A DNA stretch of 29,963 nt from a virus, in IMG/VR virus record IMGVR_UViG_3300047550_004361, positions 1-29,963 of that record. One strand, 5' to 3'. Position numbers and translations under genes: made by a program. Shown here in pieces: positions 1 to 9,100 of this stretch; position 1 is the first letter of the stretch; each line of letters starts with the position of its first letter. Below the pieces are notes generated by a model, which was given only the letters and a program-made list of their open reading frames with translations, searched no databases and was not told the DNA's origin.

Positions 1-656
1 CCCCACGAACCCCCACCACCACCTCCAGCATAGAAAACGGAATTACCACATATACTAGATGAGCAACCAGTTCCTCCGTTTCCACCGGCAGAACTTGATC
101 CATTACCACCAGATCCACCAGCACCTCCGCCACCACCTGAACCATAATTAGGAGCTGAATACGTTCCAGCTCCTCCAGGATTACCTTGCCCAGGAGTTCC
201 TGGAGCTCCTGAATTATTAGGAGGAGATCCTCCGCCTCTATTTCCCCCTCCTCCAGATCCACCAGGGCCTGCACACTGACTACCAGCGGATGTACCACCG
301 TACCCACCACCCAAAGCAACAACTGATCCAGATAAGCAAGAGTTGCTTCCTATTAACCCTAAACTATTAAGTGGTCCCCCCGCTCCTCCAGCTCCTACTT
401 CTACTGTATAAGTAGTAGAACCTACTACAGTCATATTACCACTTAAATAACCTCCAGCTCCTCCTCCACCACCATCACCAGCTCCTCCTCCACCACCTCC
501 AACAACAAGATATTCCACTGAGTATGAAGGTCTGATAATACTAGGCCAAATACGACCAGCTTTCAAAGAACTTTGTTCAGTAGAAGTCCATATGCCAGTT
601 GTACACGATGTTGAAGAAACACCGTACTTGCCAATTAATCCGCCGTATGGTCTCAT
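1..656 (-). CDS. Glycine-rich distal tail-fibre adhesin-like protein, copy 2 (3' end beyond window)
   Basis: The frame starts at an ATG at 656, two bases after the stop of the upstream glycine-rich gene, and stays open to position 1, so only the N-terminal 218 residues are visible. The protein begins MRPYGG, has a TGIWTS motif near residue 25 and a short segment ending SVEYLVVGG, then becomes a long glycine-rich domain made of runs of GG and GGG separated by Ser, Asn, Ala and Pro. It matches the layout of the preceding gene (MRPLGG, SGIWST, VEVLMIAGG), so the two are tandem paralogues. Glycine-rich domains of this kind are known in T-even gp38 adhesins (polyglycine II sandwich) and in the ends of many marine phage fibres. 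A role in receptor binding at a fibre tip is inferred from composition and position. Cysteines are also present (SCTTG, TGCSSSICG). The C-terminus cannot be judged. Confidence 0.8.
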   Translation of the reverse strand, partial: MRPYGGLIGKYGVSSTSCTTGIWTSTEQSSLKAGRIWPSIIRPSYSVEYLVVGGGGGGAGDGGGGGAGGYLSGNMTVVGSTTYTVEVGAGGAGGPLNSLGLIGSNSCLSGSVVALGGGYGGTSAGSQCAGPGGSGGGGNRGGGSPPNNSGAPGTPGQGNPGGAGTYSAPNYGSGGGGGAGGSGGNGSSSAGGNGGTGCSSSICGNSVFYAGGGGGGSW

Positions 657-658
657 AG

Positions 659-1600
659 TTAGAAGGTTATTGATCCTGATCCAGTAAATTTATAGTAAAT
701 ATATCCATTGGAACATAGTAAAGTAGGAGAACCTGTTGTACTTAATGCTGGATTATAGCAATCTGGATACCTAATAAGTATAATTCCAGAACCTCCTGCT
801 CCTCCTGGTCTACTACTAAGAGAGTGACCTCCCCCACCACCGCCTCCAGTATTTGTTACTCCAGGACCACCAGCAGTAGGGCTTGCACTTCCAGAATAAT
901 CTACATTTGAGCAACAACCCCAACAACCCCCTCCCCCAATACCGACTGGTCCTACAGTTCCAGCACCACCTCCTGAAAAATATCCAGCTGGACAGCCTGC
1001 AGCTGCTGCAAATTGTGTATACTGAATTCCAGCACCACCACAACCAGTCCCCTCATTACCTCTTCCACCAGCAGCAGTGGCTCCTCCACCTCCACCGCCA
1101 GCACCACCAGTTCCTCCGTTACCACCATTACAACCCTGACCTGCTAATCCAGCACCACCTGGTCCGTTATCTCCAGATCCTCCACCACCAGATCCACCAG
1201 CGTTTCCTGGATTTGAATATGCTGTGTTAGTGCCACCTCCACCTCCACATGCTTGTGTTAAACTAAATCCTGTAGAATTAGAACCATTGCCACCAGAAGC
1301 TGTTCCTCCTGCACCAACTACCAGAGAATATTGAGTTCCTGAATTAACTGTAACGTTATTGCAAAAAACATAACCACCAGCTCCGCCCCCTGATCCATTA
1401 ATTAGTCCTTGAATTCCAACGCCTCCTGCACCACCACCAGCAATCATTAAAACTTCTACATTTGGTGTTTTAGGTCTAATTGTATTAGGCCAACAACCTA
1501 TTTTCTTTAATAAAAAATGATCGCTAGTACTCCAAATGCCACTTGCACTTGAAGTTGTGGAAAGGGTAAGTTTCGAAGAATTACCACCAAGTGGCCTCAT
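659..1600 (-). CDS. Glycine-rich distal tail-fibre adhesin-like protein, copy 1
   Basis: This 313-aa protein was assigned the ATG at 1600, which overlaps the upstream stop as ATGA and has a GAGG about seven bases upstream. The open frame extends ten codons further, but that start would lie deep inside the upstream gene and break the MRPxGG match to the next paralogue. Residues 1-45 form a short N-terminal segment. VEVLMIAGG then opens a glycine-rich domain that closes with SGIILIRYP, the typical end of phage glycine-rich domains. The final 25 residues, ending YYKFTGSGSITF, look like a terminal beta strand pair. Eleven cysteines include a CWGCC cluster, unusual for a phage fibre. The family role, surface adhesin, is inferred from similarity in style to T-even gp38 and from its place after the giant fibres. 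It could also be a structural cap rather than the receptor binder. Confidence 0.85.
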   Translation of the reverse strand: MRPLGGNSSKLTLSTTSSASGIWSTSDHFLLKKIGCWPNTIRPKTPNVEVLMIAGGGAGGVGIQGLINGSGGGAGGYVFCNNVTVNSGTQYSLVVGAGGTASGGNGSNSTGFSLTQACGGGGGTNTAYSNPGNAGGSGGGGSGDNGPGGAGLAGQGCNGGNGGTGGAGGGGGGATAAGGRGNEGTGCGGAGIQYTQFAAAAGCPAGYFSGGGAGTVGPVGIGGGGCWGCCSNVDYSGSASPTAGGPGVTNTGGGGGGGHSLSSRPGGAGGSGIILIRYPDCYNPALSTTGSPTLLCSNGYIYYKFTGSGSITF

Positions 1601-1956
1601 GCAATATCCTCGTAAGCAATAGTAGCCCAAATTCTACTATTTGCATCAGCTGACATTTGTAATGCATCACCTTCTTCTAATGTAATAGGATTTTCTTTTC
1701 CTAGAACAATTAAAGTAGATCCATTAGGAACAGTTACTGCATTAGCCAAGAAGTTATTGACACCAGCTCTAAGAACTAGAACTTTAATGTTTGCAGAGTT
1801 AGTTGCATCAATTCCTGCAGCCATTAAGTTAACTATTCTAAAAGAATTACCTGACGCCGAAGGGTTAACTAATACATTGGAAGAAACGGTTGTAACATTG
1901 GCGAAAGCCGTTCTTCCATAAATTGCAGTTGCATTTAGTAAATTAGGTAAGGCCAT
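1597..1956 (-). CDS. Small beta-rich virion protein, tail-fibre associated
   Basis: This 119-aa protein starts MALPNLL at an ATG preceded by a GGAATAAAAAC stretch. It is predicted to be mostly beta strand from alternating hydrophobic residues, with the segments NIKVLVLRAG, STLIVLGKENPITLEEGD and IWATIAYEDIA. I recall similar small proteins beside fibre genes in T4-like marine phages, often ending in a Tyr-Glu-Glu/Asp-Ile pattern and usually annotated as hypothetical structural proteins. The function is unknown. It lies 12 bases after the 1372-aa fibre and overlaps the first glycine-rich gene by four bases (ATGA), so it is probably co-translated with the adhesin. A plausible role is an adaptor or joint between fibre shaft and tip; nothing in the sequence proves this. 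Confidence 0.8.
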   Translation of the reverse strand: MALPNLLNATAIYGRTAFANVTTVSSNVLVNPSASGNSFRIVNLMAAGIDATNSANIKVLVLRAGVNNFLANAVTVPNGSTLIVLGKENPITLEEGDALQMSADANSRIWATIAYEDIA

Positions 1957-1968
1957 GTTTTTATTCCG

Positions 1969-4900
1969 TTAAAATATTCTTGAAAATCCATAAGTTTTTG
2001 CTGCTGACATAGAACCAGCTACGTTTGCAGTAGTTAGCACGCCAGAAGTTATAGTAGCACAAGCTAACATCGCATTAGATACTGTTGATGTCTGACCAAA
2101 TACACTCGTAACACCTCCAGCACCAATATCGCCAGTATTTAATTCTAACCATATGTTGGATAACCCATCATTAACATATACATAAACGTTAGCATTACTT
2201 GGTCTAAACCATACTGATCCTAATGTATTCGTGGTTGGAGCAGTATTGGAAGTATAATAAAGTTGAACAGCACCTGTTGCCTGGTTAACACTTGTTACAC
2301 CGCCAAGCGCTGTGCTAGTTACTAGGCCATTTGCTGCGATAGAAATACCAGAACCACCAGTTAATGAACTAATTGCCCTTGTATTTGTAAAGTAAAGATT
2401 GCCACTTTCATTAATGTTAGCTGTAGTAAGTGTAACTGTTCCAGTCTGACCGTTTACTGAATCAACACCAGTTCCACCACCTGTTTGATCTATCTCAATC
2501 CAAACATTACTTGATCCATCATTAATGTATAAAAATACATTTGCACCATCTGGTTTGTACCACAATGTTCCTAGTGTATTAGCATTTGGTGTAGTATTAG
2601 ATGTATAATAAAGTGAAACTGCACCAGTTGCTCCATTAACACTAGTTACTCCACCAAGCGCTGTACTAGTAATTAAACCATTAGCTGCAATGCTAATTCC
2701 AGAACCACCCGTTAATGAACTGATTGATCTAGTATTAGTAAAATAAAGATTACTTCCCTCACTTACATTACTGGTGTTTAAAACACCTGATGTTATAACA
2801 GAGCATGCTAATTGCGCGTTAGAAATTGAACCAACTTGTCCCCCAACAGAAGTAACTGCTCCTGAACTAGTAATTAAACCATTAGAAGCTATAGATAATC
2901 CGGCGCCTGCTGTAAATGCGTAGATTGCCCTTGTATTTGTAAAGTAGAGATTACCACTTTCAGCTATGTTAGCTGTGGTTAGTACTACAGCTCCTGTATC
3001 TCCATTAATACTATCAACAGCACCACCTGCACCACCTCCCTGATCTATTTCTAACCATACATTGCTTGAACCATCATTTACGTAGAAATAAATGTTACCT
3101 TGATCAGGTTTATACCATAATGTTCCTAGTGCATTAGCATTTGGTGCAGTATTGGAAGTATAATAAAGTTCAACTGCCCCAGTTGCTCCATTAACACTAG
3201 TTACACCACCAAGCGCTGTACTTGTTATTAAACCATTTGCAGCAATATTAATACCAGTTCCTGCAGTCAATTTTGGATGTACAATGATAATATTACCACG
3301 TACATTTGCATTAGTAAGACTTCTGTAGCTATAAACATTTCCTACATCAACAAAACTTGGGGTGAAGAATAATCTACCTGAAGTCTGACCTTGAACGTTT
3401 GCAGTAGAATCGATGACACCATTGGTACTAACATGAGTTAGACCGGATAATAAATTAGATCCTGTTGTATTTTGAATGGAAAATGGATGGCTGGTCATCC
3501 CAACTAAGTTAAATGCCAGAGTTTGTCCAGCAAATACAAATATATTAGGATTGACGCCTACATATGAACCTATTGAAAATGCATTAGCAACTACAGTTGT
3601 TGATAAAGAAGCTGTTGCTGGAGTTGTGCAAGCAGAAGCTATAGCACTTATATTGGCTGTTCTAACTTGTATAAGACCATTTGAATTAAGATCAATACCG
3701 TTTCCACTAGTTAGTGCATAAACTGCTCTAGTGTTTGTAAAGTAAAGGTTGGTTCCTTCAGAGATATGGGTTGTGGTGTTGGCATTAGTTAATATCGTAT
3801 TGCCTTGAACATCGACATACCTATTAAAATTAAATCTATCAGGACCTGAATAATATGTCAAGTTTGCATAAGCACCAGAAATACTAATTCCAGCGCCATT
3901 AGCCACACCAGAGCTTGCAGCACCGTTAGCTAAAACTAGATTTTTATCATTAATAGCAACTTCAGTAGTATTAATGAAAGTAGTAGTTCCAGTAACAGAC
4001 ATATCACCTGTTACTCTAAGACTATTGATAGTAGCTGTCTCTGTAACTGTTAGGTTTGCAAGAGAAACAGTTCTATCTGTTAGAGCACTTGCCAACTGAA
4101 CATTTGATACGCCTCCAAAACTAATACCAGCTACTGATGTAATAGTACCACCACCAACAGCTGCAATATTAGCAATCAATCTTCCATTGGCATCTAATAT
4201 AAGAGAACTATCAGTATAGATTGCAGAAACAGCTCTAGTATTAGTAAAGTATAAGTTACCACCTTCTGGAATATTACCAGTAGTTAGGTTAGTAACATCT
4301 TGATTATTTGCTTTTGTTGTTTGTAGTAAGTTAACAACTGCTGTGACATGAGAATTAGTTGCAAGAGGTGTAAGATCAGATACGTTTGCTTTGGTTAATA
4401 ATCTAGTATTAACATATGCATTGGGCGCATAGCCAAGAGTAGCTACATTTGCAGCAACTCTTGTATTAGTATAATAAAGATTTCCACCTTCAATAATATT
4501 AGCAGTGTTAAGGAGAGCAGTGTCTTGGATAGCAAAGGCAATCTGAATATTAGAAACAACACCATTTGCAACTCCAGCAATACTCTCAATATTATAAAGT
4601 GATGTAATTGTTCCATTGGCAGCTAACTCTATTCCACGTCCTGCCGTTAACGCAGAAATTGCCCTCGTATTAGTAAAGTAGAGATTAGCAGAGGTTTCTA
4701 TTACATTTGCTGTATAAAGACTACCCCAAGTATTTGAAGTAATACTATCTACAGTCAATACATTAGACGTAATAACTTCAGTAACTAAGGCAGCATTTGC
4801 TGCAGTGCTAAAAGATATAGAACCAGTTTGTTCTGCATTTGATGAAGATATCGAAAAACCACCAGCTGGATCAGATTGTAACTTGGTTTCTCCTAGAACA

Positions 4901-6087
4901 ATCGTATTGCCAGATAAGAATAAGTCTTTAAACTTAAAAGATGGCGTACCTAAACTAAACGCTTCATTAACAGTGGGAACTATATTTCCAGCAACTGTTA
5001 TATTACCAACAGATAAACTATTTGTAGTAAAATTATTGGTAGAAAGATTTCCAGTTATCGTAGCATTTCCAGCTACTGATAAATTAGCTGCAGTAGAGAG
5101 ACTTCCAGTTAACGATAAACTTCCTACAACTGATTGAGTAACAGTAAGATTATTAACTGTTACATTTTGTAAGGCAAGTGCTGTAGATAACTGAGCATTG
5201 CTAACGTTACCAGTGCTTACGCCAGCAACCCCTGTCACATTTCCAATTGCCGCACTTGCTATCGTTGCTGTCAGTCTTCCATTAGCAGCAACTTCTATTC
5301 CATAACCACCTGATAATGCCGATATTGATCTTGTATTAGTAAAATAGAGATTACCAGACTCAATAACATTTGCTGTTGTTAATAAACCTGTTGAAGATAT
5401 CGCATTTGCTAACTGAACATTTGAGACAGCTCCAGATGTTACACCAGCTACTGCTGTAATATTTCCTGTTCCACCACCGCCTAAACCTAATGAAGTAATA
5501 AGACCGTTTGCATCAATATTAATTCCATAACCACTTGTCAAAGCAGCTACAGATCTAGAATTAGTAAAATAAAGATTTGCGCCCTCAGCAATATCTGTAG
5601 TATTGCTAGTTGTACTAAAGAATGGTGTATCAATTTCTAGCCAAATATTAGCAACACCATCATTGACCCTAATAAAAATATTGCCTTCATCAGGCTTATA
5701 CCAAAAAGTTCCAGTAGTATTAGTTACAGGAGCAGTATTGGTAGAATAGAATAATTGAACATTACCATTTGCGCCATTGACACTAGTTACGCCACCAAGT
5801 GCAGTAGAAGAGATTAATCCATTTGCTGCAATAACAATTCCAGAGCCTTGAGTAAATGCATTTATGGCTCTTGTATTTGTGAAGTAAAGGTTAGCACCTT
5901 CAGCTAAGTTCGAAGTAGAACCGATTGAAGGACTAAAATAAGCTAGATTTGCCCAGGTATTTGAACTATCACCAATTTTAATCAAATTGGTATCGGTCTC
6001 AATACCGATCTCACCTGAGCTTAAAATAGGATTTGACGATAGCCATGAATTGGCATTACCTCGTCTTAGCTGAATCCTTGTAGCCAT
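1969..6087 (-). CDS. Giant modular tail fibre, 1372 aa
   Basis: The N-terminus reads ATRIQLRRGNANSWLSSNP, then SGEIGIETDTNLIKIGD. This is the attachment-type motif found at the start of many phage fibres, related to the N-terminus of the major tropism determinant. The rest is modular. I count ten segments with NLYFTNTR or a close variant, each usually followed by GxGIxIAANGxI and preceded by SVNGxTGxV. Four copies of a separate module contain LGTLWYKPD and SNVWLEID. Residues about 820-935 form a different domain with SHPFSIQ, resembling the cupredoxin-like domains of some phage fibres but without the usual Cys, His and Met. The C-terminus ends KTYGFSRIF. The start codon has AAAGG seven bases upstream. 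A trimeric beta-rich host-recognition fibre is inferred. It follows the 2161-aa paralogue and may form the next fibre segment or an alternative fibre. Confidence 0.9.
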   Translation of the reverse strand: MATRIQLRRGNANSWLSSNPILSSGEIGIETDTNLIKIGDSSNTWANLAYFSPSIGSTSNLAEGANLYFTNTRAINAFTQGSGIVIAANGLISSTALGGVTSVNGANGNVQLFYSTNTAPVTNTTGTFWYKPDEGNIFIRVNDGVANIWLEIDTPFFSTTSNTTDIAEGANLYFTNSRSVAALTSGYGINIDANGLITSLGLGGGGTGNITAVAGVTSGAVSNVQLANAISSTGLLTTANVIESGNLYFTNTRSISALSGGYGIEVAANGRLTATIASAAIGNVTGVAGVSTGNVSNAQLSTALALQNVTVNNLTVTQSVVGSLSLTGSLSTAANLSVAGNATITGNLSTNNFTTNSLSVGNITVAGNIVPTVNEAFSLGTPSFKFKDLFLSGNTIVLGETKLQSDPAGGFSISSSNAEQTGSISFSTAANAALVTEVITSNVLTVDSITSNTWGSLYTANVIETSANLYFTNTRAISALTAGRGIELAANGTITSLYNIESIAGVANGVVSNIQIAFAIQDTALLNTANIIEGGNLYYTNTRVAANVATLGYAPNAYVNTRLLTKANVSDLTPLATNSHVTAVVNLLQTTKANNQDVTNLTTGNIPEGGNLYFTNTRAVSAIYTDSSLILDANGRLIANIAAVGGGTITSVAGISFGGVSNVQLASALTDRTVSLANLTVTETATINSLRVTGDMSVTGTTTFINTTEVAINDKNLVLANGAASSGVANGAGISISGAYANLTYYSGPDRFNFNRYVDVQGNTILTNANTTTHISEGTNLYFTNTRAVYALTSGNGIDLNSNGLIQVRTANISAIASACTTPATASLSTTVVANAFSIGSYVGVNPNIFVFAGQTLAFNLVGMTSHPFSIQNTTGSNLLSGLTHVSTNGVIDSTANVQGQTSGRLFFTPSFVDVGNVYSYRSLTNANVRGNIIIVHPKLTAGTGINIAANGLITSTALGGVTSVNGATGAVELYYTSNTAPNANALGTLWYKPDQGNIYFYVNDGSSNVWLEIDQGGGAGGAVDSINGDTGAVVLTTANIAESGNLYFTNTRAIYAFTAGAGLSIASNGLITSSGAVTSVGGQVGSISNAQLACSVITSGVLNTSNVSEGSNLYFTNTRSISSLTGGSGISIAANGLITSTALGGVTSVNGATGAVSLYYTSNTTPNANTLGTLWYKPDGANVFLYINDGSSNVWIEIDQTGGGTGVDSVNGQTGTVTLTTANINESGNLYFTNTRAISSLTGGSGISIAANGLVTSTALGGVTSVNQATGAVQLYYTSNTAPTTNTLGSVWFRPSNANVYVYVNDGLSNIWLELNTGDIGAGGVTSVFGQTSTVSNAMLACATITSGVLTTANVAGSMSAAKTYGFSRIF
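2137..3260 (-). repeat. Repeated LWYKPD/VWLEID fibre module, three clustered copies
   Basis: Three copies of a module of about 45 residues lie near 2137-2271, 2484-2620 and 3041-3172; a fourth copy of the same gene lies near 5631-5760. Each encodes a Leu-Tyr-Tyr start, a Trp-Tyr-Lys-Pro-Asp core and an Asn-Val-Trp-Leu-Glu-Ile-Asp end. The DNA of the two copies ending near 2700 and 3256 is about nine in ten bases identical by eye, including an identical stretch in the following SVNGATGAV segment. Such close copies are likely sites of unequal recombination or gene conversion within the fibre. Confidence 0.7.
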
Positions 6088-6122
6088 TAATTACCTTTAG
6101 ATAAATTGATGTTTCAATCGTA

Positions 6123-6130
6123 TATTTATG
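6123..6130 (-). promoter_or_regulatory. Candidate T4-type late promoter (CATAAATA)
   Basis: Read on the minus strand the gap between the 2161-aa and 1372-aa fibre genes contains CATAAATA, seven of eight bases of the T4 late consensus TATAAATA, directly after the upstream stop codon. It is about 36 bases before the ATG at 6087, and a good AAAGG ribosome site lies between. The short leader also holds an imperfectly placed ATTGA/TCAAT inverted pair with a four-base loop. The position in one of only two larger gaps of the fibre region supports a real promoter; the motif alone would occur by chance several times in this AT-rich window. Confidence 0.5.
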
Positions 6131-9100
6131 TTATGGAGAACCCGCATCCAGGTTATCATCAAACGATGATGTATCGTAGAATCCACCATCCAAGTTGTCA
6201 TCAAAGATGATTGTTGTTGGTGCACCACCATCGTAATCCTGAGTAATAGTACTAACTAGTATACCACCAGCAGTTGTACCATCTCCAACATAAACGCGCT
6301 TAGTATCAGTAACATAAATTAGTTCACCCTCAAGTGGAACAAATGTAGTTCTCTCACTTTCTAGACCTCTTCTCAACCTAAATCGTTGAGAGGCTGGAGC
6401 TAGGAATGTTCCAAAATCATAATTACCCGCTATCGCTGAAACGTTTGCAGTAATTCTACCGTTTGCAGCAATAGAAATGTTTTGACCGGCAGTAAATGCT
6501 GCTCTTGATCTAGAATTTGTAAAGTAAAGATTCGTTAATTCGGCAATACTTGCTGTAGTTAGTGTTACTGCTCCAGTCTGACCATTTACAGACGAAACTC
6601 CTCCAACCACTGTAGAAGTAACTCTACCATTTGAGGCAATCTCAATTCCGCTTCCAGCAGTAAGAGCTCCAATTGCTCTAGTATTTGTAAAATAAAGGCT
6701 TCCACTTTCTGTAATATTTGCTGTAGTTAGTTGAGAAACATTTGCTTTTAAGTTTAATTGCTCTAAGACAAATGCATTAGATGCCTTTGTTGCTATACTA
6801 TTTGTAACTGTAGTAGCAAAAGAAGCATCATTACCAAGTGCAGTTGCAAGCTCACTCAGTGTATCTAAAGTAGAAGGAGCTGATGCTACTAAGTTAGCTA
6901 ATTGATTATTTACATAGGTAGTAGTTGCTAGACCTAATTGAATAACATTAGCATAAACCCTTGCATTAGTAAAATATAAATTACCACTCTCAAATACATT
7001 GCCAGTATCAAGATTTACTTCACCAAATAATCCATTAACAGAGGTTACATTTCCTGTAACTGGACCAAATGCAGTGATTCTTCCATTTGCAGCAATACTA
7101 ATTCCAGATCCATTAGTGAATGCAGCAATCGCTCTAGTATTGGTAAAATAAAGATTAGCACCTTCAGCAATATTACTTGTGGTTAAACTTGCACTTACAG
7201 CAGAGACGTTGGATGTGATTCTACCGTTTGCCGCAATACTGATTCCAGAACCTGCAGTAAGTGCAGAAATTGATCTGGTATTAGTAAAATATAAATTAGT
7301 TACCTCACTAACGTTTGCTGTTGTTAGTGAAGCTGTATTTGCCTTTGCTGATAATAGTGCAGTTACTGAAGAGTTTGTTGCAAATCCTTGAGCTAAGACA
7401 TTTGCATAAACTCTTGCATTAGTAAAGTAAAGGTTGCCGCTTTCTGGAATACTAGCTGTTGTAAAGTCACTGGTAATCGTTCTTACTTGACCAGTCTGAG
7501 TATTAGAAAGCGTGATTCCTTCACTAGTAAATGTAATGGAAGATCCAGAACTTGTATTATTTAAAGCTACATTTGAGCTACTAACAATTGTCGAAGTTCC
7601 AGTAGCTACACTAGATTGGATTAATCCATTACCTGGTTGAATAGAAACACTAGTACCTGAAAATGTATTAGATAATCCAATACTAGATGTACCTATCGCG
7701 CTTATAGTTCCTATAGAAGCATTATTTTGAAATAAACCACCTAAGTTAATGTTTACACTAACTGTAGTGCATGCTATCGCTAAGGCGCCACTATTTAATA
7801 CAGTAGTTGTATTGCTTTGAGTATTACTTTGTGTTAGACCAGTTGAAGGTTGTAATACGACATTAGAACCAGACTGAGTGTTAGATTGTGCAACTTGAGT
7901 AGATACAGTAGATAGTATTAATCCATTTGCAGCTATTACAAGTCCACTTCCAGCTGTTAGTGCTCCAACAGCTCTAGTATTTGTAAAATATAAATTAGAA
8001 CCTTCATTAATGTTTGTTGTAGTTAATACAACATTTCCAGTTTGCTCGTTAACTGAATTGACTGCATTACTTGCTACAAAATTTTGTACTGTAATTAAAC
8101 CATTACCAGCAATTGTAATTCCATTGCCACCAGTCAGAGCTCCTATTGCTCTGCTATTATTAAAGTAAAGGTTACCGCTTTCAGCAATATTTGCAGTGGT
8201 TAGAACTACATCACCATTTGCTCCATTAACACTTGTTACATTACTAGTGTAAATTATATTAGACTCGCCACCACCATTTCCAACATTTGCCTGCAGGTAA
8301 CCATTTGCAGAAATAATAATACCAGGTCCTGCAACAAAAGCACCTATTGCTCTAGTATTTGTAAAGTAAAGATTATTACCTTCGTTAATATTAGAAGTAG
8401 TTAATGTTATATCACCAGTTAATTCATTAACGCTTGTTACATTTCCACCTACTCCTGCACCAAATACCGTGATTCTTCCATTTGCTGCAATATTAACACC
8501 GTTACCGGCTGTAAGTGCATAAACTACTCTGGTATTAGTAAAATACAGATTCCCAGATTCTGGAATATTTGCTGTTGAGAGAGTAATATCTCCAGTTAAC
8601 TGATTAACACTTGTTACATTACTATATCCACCACCAAATACTGTAATCATTCCATTAGCTGTAATGTTAACTCCATTACCAGCCGTCAAAGCATAAACTA
8701 CTCTAGTATTTGTGAAATATAAATTAGAACCTTCAGCAATATTGCTTGTTGTTAACTCTGCACTTACAGAAGCTACGTTTGCAGTGATCCTGCCATTTGC
8801 AGCTATTACGATCCCAGAACCTGCTGTTAGTGCATAGATTGCTCTTGTATTAGTAAAGTAAAGATTTGTTCCTTCAGCTAAATTACTTGTAGTAAAATTA
8901 CTTAATGTAGAAACAGTTCCTACCAAGTTACCTACAAATGTAGGGCTTGTAATGCTATTGCTTGTGATAGTGGTTGATGTACCACTTTGTGTATTTTGGA
9001 AGGATATTCCAGAACTATCTAAATTACTTACTGATCCTGTAGACTGATTGTTCTGAACAATTCCATTTGCTTCAATAGTAATGTTTACATTAACAATTGT

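Noticed and set aside
687-694. TATAAATT before the second glycine-rich gene as a late promoter.
   Set aside because: It encodes the conserved Tyr-Lys-Phe near the C-terminus and misses the last consensus base; nothing else supports it.
883-1230. Plus-strand open frame rich in His, Gln and Leu.
   Set aside because: It is the complement of glycine codons in the adhesin gene; composition bias explains it.
659-1600. A silk-, collagen- or PE_PGRS-like cellular protein.
   Set aside because: Glycine richness is similar, but the SGIILIRYP closing motif, the fibre context and the phage gene order favour a phage adhesin domain.
1601-1630. A longer N-terminus for the first glycine-rich protein.
   Set aside because: The extra ten codons lie within the upstream gene; the ATG at 1600 has a GAGG site and gives the MRPxGG start shared with the next paralogue.
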